Shown: positions 48,563-57,406, counted from the stretch's first letter. The stretch: DNA of 64,000 bases from Phenylobacterium sp. (GCA_020401865.1 JADCAS010000006.1:1-64000), one strand, 5' to 3'. The notes: generated by a model from the sequence alone, not told the origin. A program made the numbers and translations.

Positions 48563-49552
48563 CTAGAGTCCTTCCCGGTCCGCCAGTTCCCGCAGGGAGA
48601 CCTGCGGCCGCGGCCCATAGTGAGAGATCACCTCGGCCGCCGCCAGGGACCCCAGGTGTCCGCAGACCTCGAGGGGTCGGCCCCGGGCGAGGCCGTACAT
48701 CACACCGGCTGCGTATTGGTCGCCGGCGCCGGTCGTGTCCACGACTTTTTCCACAGCCCGGGCGGGAATGGAGACCGTTCCCCCATCGGCGAGCAGGAGA
48801 GAGCCCTTCTCGCTGCGGGTGACGGCGGCCAGGCGCGTGCGCTGGCGCAGGCCGTCCAGCGCCACCGCCAGGTCGTCGGTTTCGAACAGGGCGAGGGCTT
48901 CGGCCTCGTTGGCGAAGAGGAGATCGACCTGCGAGGAGATGAAGCCGAGGAGGGCCGCCCGGTGCCGCTCGACGACGAAGCCGTCGGACAGGGTCAGGGC
49001 GATCATCCGTCCGGAGGACCTGGCCAGACCGGCGGCCTTGGCGAAGGCGCGCCGGGCGGCCTCGGCGTCGAACAGGTAGCCTTCCAGATAGACGATGCTC
49101 GCCTGCTCGATGACCGCGGGGTCGATGTCGTCGTCGGTGAACTCGACCGAGGCGCCCAGAAAGGTGCACATGGTGCGTTGACCGTCCGGGGTGACATTGA
49201 CCAGGCAGCGGGCGGTCGCCGGCCCGCCGCGGAGGGGCCGGCTCGGGAAGTGGGCGCCGATGGCCCTCAGATCGTGGGCGAAGACCTCGCCCAGCTGGTC
49301 ATCCGCCACCTTGCCGAGGAAGGCCGTGCGGGCGCCCAGGCTGGAAAGGCCCGCCACCGTGTTGGCCGCCGATCCGCCGGACGTCTCCACCCCCGGCGCC
49401 ATCCGGGCGTAGAGCTCCCGGCCCCGGGCCTCGTCCACGAGGGTCATGGCCCCCCGGGAGAGGCCTTCACCGGCGATGAATCCCTCATCCGCCGGAGCGA
49501 TGACGTCGACGATGGCGTTGCCGATGGCGGCGACGTCGAAGAGTTCGGTCAT
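48563..49552 (-). CDS. PfkB-family sugar/adenosine kinase
   Basis: 329 residues from ATG 49552, with GGGAGG 5 bases upstream. AAIGNAIVDVIAPADEGF, TSGGSAANTVAGLSSLGART in parts, LFANEAEA and the anion-hole motif DTTGAGDQYAAGVMYGLARG in parts are PfkB marks. The N-terminus and ARCLVNVTPDGQRTM resemble bacterial adenosine kinases. Substrate is not certain. It leads the his operon; making AMP from adenosine, or feeding nucleotide recycling linked to AICAR release, would be a plausible link but is inference. Confidence 0.87.
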   Translation of the reverse strand: MTELFDVAAIGNAIVDVIAPADEGFIAGEGLSRGAMTLVDEARGRELYARMAPGVETSGGSAANTVAGLSSLGARTAFLGKVADDQLGEVFAHDLRAIGAHFPSRPLRGGPATARCLVNVTPDGQRTMCTFLGASVEFTDDDIDPAVIEQASIVYLEGYLFDAEAARRAFAKAAGLARSSGRMIALTLSDGFVVERHRAALLGFISSQVDLLFANEAEALALFETDDLAVALDGLRQRTRLAAVTRSEKGSLLLADGGTVSIPARAVEKVVDTTGAGDQYAAGVMYGLARGRPLEVCGHLGSLAAAEVISHYGPRPQVSLRELADREGL

Positions 49553-49638
49553 GGGGCCTCCCTGGGCCTGGCCAAGCGCGGTCCTGCTACAGGCAAAGCC
49601 GGTCTGGAGCAATGCGCACGCCCATGGCATCAGGACGC

Positions 49639-50424
49639 ATGACCCGCCTCATCGCCCGGCTCGCCGCCCTCCTCCTGGCCCTGTCTTCCAGCGCCGCCGC
49701 CGCCGGGGACTGGCGGCCCCTGGCCGATGACCGCCTGCTGGTGATCGATACAAGCCGGGGCCGGATGGTGATTCTCCTGCAGCCGGAGTTCGCGCCGCAG
49801 GCCGTCGAGCGGATCCTCCGGCTCTCCCGCGAGGGCGTGTACGACGGGCTCCTCTTTCACCGGGTGATTCCGGGCTTCGTGGTCCAGACCGGAAACCCAA
49901 ACAACCGCGACGGCGGCGTCTCGTCCCTTCCGGACCTCGATCCGGAGTTCACCTTCCGCGTCCCGGCGGACAGCTTTGTTCCGATCCGCCGGTCCGCCGA
50001 GGGCGCCGAGGGCTTCCTGGGCGCGAACCCTGTCATGGTGGATAACCGGGGGCGCGGCTGGGGGGCCTACTGCACAGGCGTGGCCGGCATGGGACGGCAG
50101 GAGGGGATCCGGACGGCCAATTCCGAGATCTTCTTCATGCTGGCGCCCGCCCGGCGACTGGATCACGACTACACTGTCTGGGGCCGGCTGGCCGCGGGGG
50201 CCGAGGTGCTGGCGGCCATCGCCCCGGGTGAACCCCCGGTCCGCCCGGACCGGATGGTCCGGGTGCGCCCAGCGTCCGACCTTCCCGAAGCCGAGCGTCC
50301 GCGTCTGGAGATGATGGACCCGGCGGGTCCGGCCTTCACCCGCCGGATCGCCGAGGCGCGCCGGGCCCGGGGCGCCGACCTCGGCCTCTGTGACCTCGAG
50401 GTTCCCATCCGCCCACGCCCCTGA
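49639..50424 (+). CDS. Cyclophilin-type peptidyl-prolyl isomerase, exported
   Basis: 261 residues from ATG 49639 (ATG 49612 also in frame). Signal peptide of about 24 residues ending SSAAAAGD. The cyclophilin domain has VERILRLSREGVYDGLLFHRVIPGFVVQTGNP in parts, a long insertion around residues 95-130, GVAGMGRQEG and SEIFFMLAPARRLDHDYTVWGRL in parts. The insert and C-terminal extension exceed the minimal fold. It probably assists periplasmic protein folding. Divergent from the kinase gene. Confidence 0.9.
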   Translation: MTRLIARLAALLLALSSSAAAAGDWRPLADDRLLVIDTSRGRMVILLQPEFAPQAVERILRLSREGVYDGLLFHRVIPGFVVQTGNPNNRDGGVSSLPDLDPEFTFRVPADSFVPIRRSAEGAEGFLGANPVMVDNRGRGWGAYCTGVAGMGRQEGIRTANSEIFFMLAPARRLDHDYTVWGRLAAGAEVLAAIAPGEPPVRPDRMVRVRPASDLPEAERPRLEMMDPAGPAFTRRIAEARRARGADLGLCDLEVPIRPRP

Positions 50425-50435
50425 GATCCACCGAC

Positions 50436-51116
50436 CTAGCGGAGCTTCTCCGGCGAAGCGCACAGGTCCGCCATCGGGCACGCGCCGCACCTGGGTCGCC
50501 GGGCAAGGCAGACATACCGGCCATGCAGGATGAGCCAGTGGTGCGCCCGGGTCCGCCAAGGGTCCGGAATGGCGGCCATCAGCTCGTGCTCGACCTGGTC
50601 GGGCGTCCTGCCCCGGGCGAGCCCCAGGCGTTGGGCGACCCGGAAGACATGGGTGTCGACCGCGATGGCGGGCTCGACGCCCAGCTCGTTGAGCACCACG
50701 CTTGCGGTCTTCCGGCCCACGCCGGGAAGACCCTGCAAGGCCTCCCGCTCGAGGGGAACCTCGCCCCCGTGCTGCTCGACCAGGATGCGCGCCGCCGCCA
50801 CCAGGTTCTTCGCCTTGGTCCGGAAAAGGCCGATGGAGGCGATGAAGGGGATGATCCCCTCCTCTCCGAGGGCCAGCATCTTTGCGGGCGTGTCGGCGAC
50901 GGCGAACAGACGGGCCGTGGCCTTGTTCACCGAGACGTCCGTCGCCTGGGCGGAGAGGGCCACCGCCGCGAGCAGGGTGTAGGGCGAGGTATAGCTGAGC
51001 TCCGTGCGGGGGTCGGACTCGGCCGCCTCGAACCGTTCAAGGAGGGCCTCGATCCTGGCGCGCTCCGCCGGGGATTTCCGGGGCGCGGCGCGTCGCTTTG
51101 CGGGAGGTTTGGACAT
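50436..51116 (-). CDS. nth: Endonuclease III
   Basis: 226 residues. Bifunctional DNA glycosylase/AP lyase for oxidised pyrimidines. LLAAVALSAQATDVSVNKAT, the helix-hairpin-helix LQGLPGVGRKTASVVLNE with the catalytic Lys, VDTHVFRVAQRLGL with the catalytic Asp, and the [4Fe-4S] loop C-x6-C-x2-C-x5-C (CLARRPRCGACPMADLC) are all complete. A basic N-terminal tail precedes the domain. Convergent with the cyclophilin gene. Confidence 0.97.
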   Translation of the reverse strand: MSKPPAKRRAAPRKSPAERARIEALLERFEAAESDPRTELSYTSPYTLLAAVALSAQATDVSVNKATARLFAVADTPAKMLALGEEGIIPFIASIGLFRTKAKNLVAAARILVEQHGGEVPLEREALQGLPGVGRKTASVVLNELGVEPAIAVDTHVFRVAQRLGLARGRTPDQVEHELMAAIPDPWRTRAHHWLILHGRYVCLARRPRCGACPMADLCASPEKLR

Positions 51117-51154
51117 GCCCGATCATCTCCGTCCCCTGCGGCCACGACAAGGTC

Positions 51155-51183
51155 TTGCATAATGCTTAGACCTAAGCTATCTA
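51155..51183 (+). promoter_or_regulatory. Promoter of the Acg-type oxidoreductase operon
   Basis: TTGCAT (51155-51160), a 17-base spacer and TATCTA (51178-51183) form a good sigma-70-type promoter, unusually recognisable for this genome. The start would fall near 51190. The first operator fills the spacer and the second overlaps the start region. Confidence 0.65.
51164..51177. promoter_or_regulatory. Operator copy 1 (repressor site in promoter spacer)
   Basis: GCTTAGACCTAAGC: inverted arms GCTTAG/CTAAGC around AC. It lies exactly between the -35 and -10 boxes. A second copy begins 20 bases later. Confidence 0.7.
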
Positions 51184-51197
51184 GTTTAGACCTAAGC
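51184..51197. promoter_or_regulatory. Operator copy 2 (repressor site at transcription start)
   Basis: GTTTAGACCTAAGC, differing from copy 1 at one base, starts 20 bases after it (about two helical turns) immediately after the -10 box. It ends 13 bases before the ATG of the oxidoreductase gene. Confidence 0.7.
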
Positions 51198-51210
51198 AAG
51201 AGGTTCCGCC

Positions 51211-52353
51211 ATGCCGACCCGCCGCCACATCCTCGAGGTGCTTTCCGCCACATCGATCCTGGCCACCACCGGATGCGTGGCCGCCGCTCCGGGGCCTGAC
51301 CCCTACGCCGCCTGGAGGGACCCCGGCCAGGGAGAGACGGATCCAAGGCGCTTCGTTCTCGCGCACGGTCTGCTGGCGCCGAACCCGCACAATCGGCAGT
51401 CCTGGCTCATCCGCCTCGAGGGATCGGACGCGATGAGCCTTTTCATCGACCGGACCCGCCTTCTGCCGGAGACGGACCCCTTCGGTCGACAGGTCGTCCT
51501 GGGGTGCGGCGCCTTCCTTGAGCTGGTCGCCCAGTCGGCCCCCCGGATCGGTCGAACTGCAGACATCCAGGTCTGGCCGGAAGGCGCCCCGGAGGGCGCG
51601 CTGGATGATCGCCCCTTCGCCCGCGTGACGCTGAGGCCGGAAGCGGGCATCGCCCCCGGCCCTCTGTTCGAGCAGATCCCGAAACGTCGGACCGAGAAGG
51701 CGCCGTTCGTCCCGATGCCTCCGGCCGACGCTGCGGTGGCCGCCGTTCTGCAGGCGGCCCAGGCGCCCGGACTGATCCCCGGCGAGACCCGGGAGGCCGG
51801 TCTGCGGCGGAGCCTCATCGACGTCTGCCTGGAGGGCTGGCGGATCGAGACCGGGACGAAGCGTACCCACATGGAGTCCGTCAACCTGATCCGGATCGGG
51901 AAGGCGGAGGTGGCGCGCAACCCCGACGGAATCGCCCTGTCCGGGGGCATGATGGACGTCATGGCCGGCCTGGGCATTCTGACGCGAGAGGCCCTGGCCG
52001 ATCCGAATTCCAACGCCAGCAAGTCCAGCAACGACATGTTCGAGAAGATGATCGAGGCGACACCGGCCTTCTTCTGGATCCGATCGGAGACGGCGGATCG
52101 GTCGGCCCAGCTCGCTGCGGGGCGCGCCTATGCCAGGGCCCAGCTCGCAGCCGCGGTCCAGGGACTGGCCATGCACCCCTGGAGCATGGCCCTCCAGGAA
52201 TTCCCGGAAATGGCCGGGCCCTACGCAAGGGTTCAATCCTTGCTCGGGGCGCGCCCTGACGCGCCGGTACAGATGCTGGTCCGGCTCGGCGCCGTACCGT
52301 CTCCGAGCGGACCGACGCCAAGGCGCAGGCTTGACGATCTGCTCCGCGTATGA
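51211..52353 (+). CDS. Acg-like nitroreductase-family flavoprotein, exported
   Basis: 380 residues. The N-terminus has a twin arginine (PTRRHILEVLS), a hydrophobic stretch and TTGC, consistent with Tat export, perhaps as a lipoprotein. The rest matches Acg-type proteins: RRFVLAHGLLAPNPHNRQSWLIRL in parts, a flavin-site-like motif, LLPETDPFGRQVVLGCGAFLE in parts, RRTEKAPF, and the C-terminal AVQGLAMHPWSMALQEFPEM in parts. Such proteins bind FMN; in mycobacteria Acg sequesters it. It is the first gene of an operon with two MarR regulators and is preceded by a two-operator promoter. Confidence 0.83.
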   Translation: MPTRRHILEVLSATSILATTGCVAAAPGPDPYAAWRDPGQGETDPRRFVLAHGLLAPNPHNRQSWLIRLEGSDAMSLFIDRTRLLPETDPFGRQVVLGCGAFLELVAQSAPRIGRTADIQVWPEGAPEGALDDRPFARVTLRPEAGIAPGPLFEQIPKRRTEKAPFVPMPPADAAVAAVLQAAQAPGLIPGETREAGLRRSLIDVCLEGWRIETGTKRTHMESVNLIRIGKAEVARNPDGIALSGGMMDVMAGLGILTREALADPNSNASKSSNDMFEKMIEATPAFFWIRSETADRSAQLAAGRAYARAQLAAAVQGLAMHPWSMALQEFPEMAGPYARVQSLLGARPDAPVQMLVRLGAVPSPSGPTPRRRLDDLLRV

Positions 52354-52366
52354 CGACACCCGGAGG

Positions 52367-52816
52367 ATGAGCGAACGACCCCCGGACCTGAACGCGTTTT
52401 TCACGGACATTGCGATCATCGACCAGCTGGTCGACGCGTTCCTGGTGCGCAGGCTGCCAAGGGGCCTGTCCCTTGCCGGCTTTGGCGTGTTGAATCACAT
52501 GGTTCGGATGGGCCAGGAAACCGCTTCCCCGGTCGCCCTGGCGCGCGCCCTCCAGGTGACGCGCGGAGCCGTGACCGGGGTGCTCCGCAAGCTTTCAGCG
52601 GAAGGCTTCATCACCCTGGAGCCGGACCCCAATGACGGCAGGGGAAAAAAGGTGAGACTCACCCCCGACGGCTACGCCGCCCGCCAGGCCGCCCTCGACG
52701 CGACGGCGCCCCTCGTGGCCCGTTTCGAAAGCGAGATGGACCTCGCGGCCATCCGCAGGATCCATCCCGAGCTCCGAAGGATCCGCGAGTACCTCGACAA
52801 CAACCGGGACCTGTAG
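52367..52816 (+). CDS. MarR-family transcriptional regulator 1
   Basis: 149 residues. Winged helix-turn-helix: SPVALARALQVTRGAVTGVLRKLSAEGFITLEPDPNDGRGKKVRLTPDG in blocks, with the wing at about residues 82-98. N-terminal dimerisation helices start FFTDIAIIDQLVDAFL. It starts 13 bases after the flavoprotein gene; the GGAGG before the ATG is adjacent to it, closer than ideal. It is a clear paralogue of the next gene. It is a good candidate for the repressor of the 51164/51184 operators. Confidence 0.92.
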   Translation: MSERPPDLNAFFTDIAIIDQLVDAFLVRRLPRGLSLAGFGVLNHMVRMGQETASPVALARALQVTRGAVTGVLRKLSAEGFITLEPDPNDGRGKKVRLTPDGYAARQAALDATAPLVARFESEMDLAAIRRIHPELRRIREYLDNNRDL

Positions 52817-52896
52817 CGCATTGACCGTTGCCGCCTCCGGACTTTCCGTCTACCAGCACAGGGCGTCCTATCGGCGACGCCTCTGAGTTCCGTCGG

Positions 52897-53352
52897 ATGA
52901 CCACGCCCTCCCGGCATCCCGTCGCCTTCGAGTTCTTCCTCGAAATCTCTGTGATCGACCAGCTGGCCAGCACGGAAATGGAGCGCGTGCTTCCGGAGGG
53001 CGTCAGCATGGCCAGCTTCGGCCTCCTCAACCATCTGGTCGCCAGGGGCGGGACGGAGTCCCCGGCCCGGCTCGCCAGGGCGCTCCAGGTCTCCAAGGGC
53101 GCGGTCACCGCCCTCCTGAAGCGCCTCGAAGCCCGCGGTCTGGTCCACCTGTCCCAGGATCCCCGGGACGGGCGGGCCAAGATCATCGCCCTGACGCCCG
53201 AGGGCCGTCGGCGGCGGGACGAGGCGGTCGCCGCTCTTGATCCCCTGCTGGAGACCTTCCTCGCCGCCCTCCCGGCGCCGGACCTCGCCGCAGCCCTGCC
53301 CCTTCTCCGGCGCGTGCGGCTGGAACTCAATCGCCGTCGCCAGGGAGGTTGA
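52897..53352 (+). CDS. MarR-family transcriptional regulator 2
   Basis: 151 residues from ATG 52897 (a TTG at 52828 would extend it). FFLEISVIDQLASTEMER and SMASFGLLNHLVARGG align with the same positions of MarR regulator 1, and the DNA-binding region ARLARALQVSKGAVTALLKRLEARGLV in parts is nearly collinear. The pair looks like a tandem duplication that has diverged. The second may have another ligand or form heterodimers. Confidence 0.9.
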   Translation: MTTPSRHPVAFEFFLEISVIDQLASTEMERVLPEGVSMASFGLLNHLVARGGTESPARLARALQVSKGAVTALLKRLEARGLVHLSQDPRDGRAKIIALTPEGRRRRDEAVAALDPLLETFLAALPAPDLAAALPLLRRVRLELNRRRQGG

Positions 53353-53394
53353 AGGGCTTCCCCGCAGGCGCGTCTCGGGCTAGGTCATCAGGCG

Positions 53395-53877
53395 ATGCAC
53401 GATCTTGAAATCCTGAATGTCGAGATCCGTCCGCACCGGTCCCTCTCGGACCGGGGCTTCATCATTCTCATCTCCATCATCACCGCCATCCACTGCGTCA
53501 CCGCCGCCGTCTTCCTGTCCATGGGCGCGACCCTGGTGCCCTTCTTCCTGGGCCTCGACGTCCTGGCCATCATCGTGGCCTTCGCCGTCAGCTTCGCCTC
53601 GGCCCGGCGGATCGAGCGGGTGGTGGTGACGGAGAGCCGGGTGCGTCTGATCGAGGAGACCCCCCGCCGGCGGGTCCTGGTCTGGGAGGGTCCGACCGCC
53701 TTCACCCACCTGTCCGCCGAGACCGAGGACGACCGGATCGTGGACCTGCGTCTGTCGGTTTCGGGGCGCGACGTCCCGGTCGGACGCGCCCTTGGACCCA
53801 AGGCCCGCGAGGAGCTGAAGCGCCGCCTGGAGGCCGCCCTCCAGCAGGCCAGACGCCCGCGGGCTCTGGCCTGGTGA
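53395..53877 (+). CDS. DUF2244 membrane protein
   Basis: 160 residues. Two transmembrane helices (about residues 21-43 and 46-70) are followed by a cytoplasmic beta-rich domain starting RRIERVVVTESRVRL. N-terminal ILNVEIRPHRSLSDRGF is the DUF2244 hallmark. Function unknown; often encoded near nth in alphaproteobacteria, as it nearly is here. It overlaps the ThiF gene by 4 bases. Confidence 0.9.
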   Translation: MHDLEILNVEIRPHRSLSDRGFIILISIITAIHCVTAAVFLSMGATLVPFFLGLDVLAIIVAFAVSFASARRIERVVVTESRVRLIEETPRRRVLVWEGPTAFTHLSAETEDDRIVDLRLSVSGRDVPVGRALGPKAREELKRRLEAALQQARRPRALAW

Positions 53878-54641
53878 GCCCGGGCCCGGTCTTCAGCGAC
53901 GCCGAGGTCGAACGTTACGCCCGTCATCTTGTCCTGCGCGAGATCGGCGGTCCGGGCCAGCAGAAGCTCAGAGCCGCCCGCATCCTGATTGTCGGCATGG
54001 GCGGACTCGGCGCCCCGGCCAGCCTTTACCTCGCTGCGGCGGGGGTGGGCGGACTGGTGATCGCCGATCCCGACCGGGTGGAGACCTCCAACCTCCAGAG
54101 GCAGGTGATCTTCACCACCACGGACCGGGGACGGTCCAAGGTGGACGCGGGCCTGCGACGACTTACGGACCTCAATCCCCACGTGGAGACCCAGGCGCTC
54201 CAGCTGACCGTCGACGCCAGCAACGCACGCGACCTGATCGACGGCTTCGACCTCGTCCTCGACGGTACAGATGATTTCGCAACCCGTCTGGCGGTGAGCG
54301 ACGCCTGCACGGCCACCGGGACCCCCCTCGTCTCCGGGGCCATCGGCCGGTGGACGGGTCAGGTGGGCGTCTTTATCGGCCGGCCCTGCTATCGCTGCCT
54401 GGTCCCGGAGATTCCGCCGGAGGTCGAGACCTGCCAGGCGGTGGGTGTGATCGGGGCCCTGGCCGGCGTCATCGGCGCCATGATGGCCCTGGAAGCGATC
54501 AAGCTGGTCACCGGCGCCGGCGAAAGCCTCGCCGGCCGGCTGCTCGTCTATGACGCCCTCTCGGCCGTGACCCGTACCGTGAGGGTCGCGCCGGACCCCC
54601 ACTGCCCCTCCTGCGGCGGCGATCAGACCGGCGGCGTGTAA
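53874..54641 (+). CDS. ThiF/MoeB/HesA-family adenylyltransferase
   Basis: 255 residues from GTG 53874. E1-like enzyme that adenylates the C-terminal Gly of ThiS/MoaD-type proteins. YARHLVLREIGGPGQQKL, the ATP-binding VGMGGLGAPASLYLAAAGVG in parts, DPDRVETSNLQRQ, the catalytic Cys in EVETCQAVGVIGALAGVIG, and zinc ligands CYRC and CPSC are present. No rhodanese domain follows. thiS or moaD is not in the window, so thiamine versus molybdopterin use is open. Its 3' end overlaps the AbgT gene by 19 bases. Confidence 0.92.
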   Translation: MSPGPVFSDAEVERYARHLVLREIGGPGQQKLRAARILIVGMGGLGAPASLYLAAAGVGGLVIADPDRVETSNLQRQVIFTTTDRGRSKVDAGLRRLTDLNPHVETQALQLTVDASNARDLIDGFDLVLDGTDDFATRLAVSDACTATGTPLVSGAIGRWTGQVGVFIGRPCYRCLVPEIPPEVETCQAVGVIGALAGVIGAMMALEAIKLVTGAGESLAGRLLVYDALSAVTRTVRVAPDPHCPSCGGDQTGGV

Positions 54642-56221
54642 CTGACCTGGGCTCCCGGCCCGAGGGGCCAGTCGAAGACGACCCACAGACCCGTCATCAG
54701 GGCGCCGGCCACCATGAAGGTCAGGGCGTAGGGAAGCATCAGCGCCAGGAGCGAGCCGACGCCCATGGAGGCGTCCCAGCGCCGGCAGAAGCCGAGAATC
54801 AGGGGGAAGTAGGCCATCAGGGGCGTCATGATGTTGGTGAAGCTGTCCCCCATGCGGTAGGTCGCCGTGGTCATCTCCGGGCTGATGCCCAGCAGCATGA
54901 ACATGGGCACCACGACGGGCGCCAGGGCGCTCCACTTGGCCGTGGCCGAGCCGATGAAGAGGTCGAGGCCGGAAGAAAAGCCCAGGACCCCCAGGAGCAG
55001 GGCGGGCGCAGGCAGGTCCAGGGTCTCCAGGACGTGCGCCCCGTTGATGGCGGCGATGGGCCCCAGGCGGGACCAGTTGAACATGGCGACGAAGTGGGCG
55101 GCGAAGAAGGCGAAGACGAGGTAGGGCGCCATGTCCCGGATCCCCTCGGTCATCATGGAAAAGACCTCCCGGTGCGACCGGACGACCCCGGTCGCGGTCC
55201 CGAAGGCCACGCCCGTCGCCAGGAAGAGCACCAGGAACCCCGCGATCAGGGCGGTGTAGAAGGGCTGGAGCGCGGCGGGTCCGGACTTGGTCTCGTCGAT
55301 CAGAGGCGTGAAACCCGGCCAGAGGGCCAGAATGGTGAAGCCCGAAGCCACGGCGAGGGCGGCGAGTCCGGCCCGGCGCAGGCCCCGCCGCTCGGCCTCG
55401 GTGGGCGCCGACCGGGCCAGCTCCGCGGTGAGGTCAGCGTCCGGCTCGCCTCGCCAGGGCCCGAGCCGGGGTTCGATGATCCGGTCGGTAACGAACCAGA
55501 TCAGCGGGGTGAAGACCCCCACAATGGCCAGGATGAACCACCAGTTCCCCAGGGGGTTGAAGGTCCAGGCGGGGTCGATGATACGCGCCGCCTCCTGAGT
55601 GAAGCTGAACAGGACGATATCGATCTGGCCCGGCGTGATGTTGCCTGCATAGCCCCCGGAGACCGCAGCGAAGGCGGCGGCGAGACCAGCCAGGGGGTGG
55701 CGTCCCACGGCGGCGTAGAGCAGGGCGGCCAGCGGGATGAAGACCAGGTAGGCGGCGTCCGAGGCATGGTGCGAGACCATGCCGATCAGGGCCACAATCG
55801 GGGTCAGCCACCGGCGGTCGGCGCCCCGGAGGCTGGCCCGGATCAGGGCGCTGAAGAAGCCCGAGCGCTCGGCGACGGCGGCGCCGTACATGACGGTCAG
55901 GGCCACGCCGAGGGGGGCGAACCCCGTCAGGGTCTTGGCCGTCTCTGTGAACAGCCTCTCCAGATTGTCCTCCGACAGGAGGCTCTCCGCCCGAAAGATC
56001 AGCCGCCCGCCTTCCAGCTCGCCCCAGGTCGGGGGGGTTTCGCCGCGGAAGGGCAGGGAGGCCGTCCAGCCGAGGGTCGCCCCGAGTGTCGACAGGATGA
56101 AGAGTCCGCCGATCAGCCAGACGAAGATCATCACCGGTTCCGGGAGCCGGTTGCCAATGCGCTCGACAAGGTCCAGCAGGGAGCGCCGCGGCGCAGGAGG
56201 AAGGGCGTCAGGGGCGGCCAA
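54623..56221 (-). CDS. AbgT-family transporter
   Basis: 532 residues from TTG 56221, chosen because GGAGA lies 7 bases upstream; TTG 56284 would add a proline-rich leader. LLDLVERIGNRLPEPVMIFVWLIG in parts begins the membrane domain, and SHHASDAAYLVFIPLAAL, GGYAGNITPGQIDIVL in parts, SSGLDLFIGSATAKWSALAPVVVPMFMLLGISPE in parts and YRMGDSFTNIMTPLMAYFPLIL in parts are strong AbgT marks. The family exports sulfonamides or imports p-aminobenzoyl-glutamate. Confidence 0.93.
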   Translation of the reverse strand: MAAPDALPPAPRRSLLDLVERIGNRLPEPVMIFVWLIGGLFILSTLGATLGWTASLPFRGETPPTWGELEGGRLIFRAESLLSEDNLERLFTETAKTLTGFAPLGVALTVMYGAAVAERSGFFSALIRASLRGADRRWLTPIVALIGMVSHHASDAAYLVFIPLAALLYAAVGRHPLAGLAAAFAAVSGGYAGNITPGQIDIVLFSFTQEAARIIDPAWTFNPLGNWWFILAIVGVFTPLIWFVTDRIIEPRLGPWRGEPDADLTAELARSAPTEAERRGLRRAGLAALAVASGFTILALWPGFTPLIDETKSGPAALQPFYTALIAGFLVLFLATGVAFGTATGVVRSHREVFSMMTEGIRDMAPYLVFAFFAAHFVAMFNWSRLGPIAAINGAHVLETLDLPAPALLLGVLGFSSGLDLFIGSATAKWSALAPVVVPMFMLLGISPEMTTATYRMGDSFTNIMTPLMAYFPLILGFCRRWDASMGVGSLLALMLPYALTFMVAGALMTGLWVVFDWPLGPGAQVSYTPPV

Positions 56222-56339
56222 GGGGGGTCTCCGATCCTTCGGTCTGGAACCCGGCGGCGTGGCGCCGCCCGGCGGAGGGGTCAAGGGGCGACCCGGGGGG
56301 AGGTAGGCGCCACCGCCAGGGGTTCAACCCGGCGGGCCT

Positions 56340-57326
56340 TCAGAGCATGGAGGGCAGAACCCGGTCCGGCGGGCGGTGCCCGTCCATCCAGGTCCGGATG
56401 TTGATGAGGACCTTCTCGCCCATCTCGGTGCGCGCCTCGACGGTGGCGGAGCCCAGATGCGGCAGAAGCACGGCGTTGTTCAGGCCCAGCAGCTTGGGGT
56501 TCACGGCCGGCTCGAATTCGAAAACGTCGAGTCCCGCTCCGGCGATGCCGCCCGAGGCCAGAAGGTCCGCCAGGGCCGACTCGTCGATGATCTCCCCGCG
56601 GGCGGTGTTCACCAGGATGGCGTGGGCCGGCATCAGCTTCAGTCGCCGCGCCGACAACAGGTGATAGGTGGCTGGCGTGTGCGGGCAGTTGACCGAGATG
56701 ATGTCCATCCGGGCCAGCATCTGGTCGAGGCTTTCCCAGTAGGTGGCCTCGAGCTCCTCGGCGATCCGCGGACTGACCGGCGCGCGGTTGTGGTAGTGGA
56801 TCTGCATGCCGAAGGCGCGGGCCCGGCGGGCCACCGCCTGGCCGATCCGGCCCATGCCGATGACCCCCAGCCGCTTCCCGGACAGCCGCCGCCCCAGCAT
56901 CCAGGTCGGCGCCCAGCCCCGGAACTCCCCGGCCTCGATGGACCGGGCGCCCTCCACGATCCGGCGGGACACCGCCATCATCAGGGCCAGGGTCAGGTCA
57001 GCGGTGTCCTCGGTGAGCACCCCCGGCGTGTTGGTGACCGTTACGCCCCGGGCGGCGGCGGCCGCGACGTCGATATGGTCCACACCAGCCCCGAAGTTGG
57101 CGATCAGCTTGAGCCGCTCGCCTGCGGCCTCGATGACGCCGGCGTCGATCCGGTCCGTGATGGTCGGGGCCAGCACGTCGCAGCGGCCTACCGCGTCGAT
57201 CAGGGCCTCCCGGCTCAGGGGCTCGTCGGAGAGATTCAGTTCGGTGTCGAACAGCTCGCGCAGCCGGGTCTCGACGGCGTCCGGGAGCCTCCGGGTCACA
57301 ATCACTTTCGGCTTGCGCGTCGGCAT
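56340..57326 (-). CDS. D-isomer-specific 2-hydroxyacid dehydrogenase (glyoxylate/hydroxypyruvate reductase type)
   Basis: 328 residues. NAD-binding KRLGVIGMGRIGQAVARRA, ANFGAGVDHIDVAAAAARGV in parts, the catalytic Arg in NTARGEIIDE, Glu in FEFEPAVNP, and His in LLPHLGSAT. The Glu is in the position of the acid/His partner. It most resembles D-glycerate/glyoxylate reductases (GyaR-like). It is separated from AbgT by 118 bases and divergent from the SH3 gene. Confidence 0.93.
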   Translation of the reverse strand: MPTRKPKVIVTRRLPDAVETRLRELFDTELNLSDEPLSREALIDAVGRCDVLAPTITDRIDAGVIEAAGERLKLIANFGAGVDHIDVAAAAARGVTVTNTPGVLTEDTADLTLALMMAVSRRIVEGARSIEAGEFRGWAPTWMLGRRLSGKRLGVIGMGRIGQAVARRARAFGMQIHYHNRAPVSPRIAEELEATYWESLDQMLARMDIISVNCPHTPATYHLLSARRLKLMPAHAILVNTARGEIIDESALADLLASGGIAGAGLDVFEFEPAVNPKLLGLNNAVLLPHLGSATVEARTEMGEKVLINIRTWMDGHRPPDRVLPSML

Positions 57327-57406
57327 CGGCGGCGGGGTCCCGAATTTCAGCGTCCGGCGAAACGGCGCTCTGGCGCCTTCGTCGCTGAAGCTCTAGCAAA
57401 GAGGGC

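Noticed and set aside
47963-49642. 559-codon open frame on the + strand
   Set aside because: Antisense shadow of hisB and the PfkB-type kinase.
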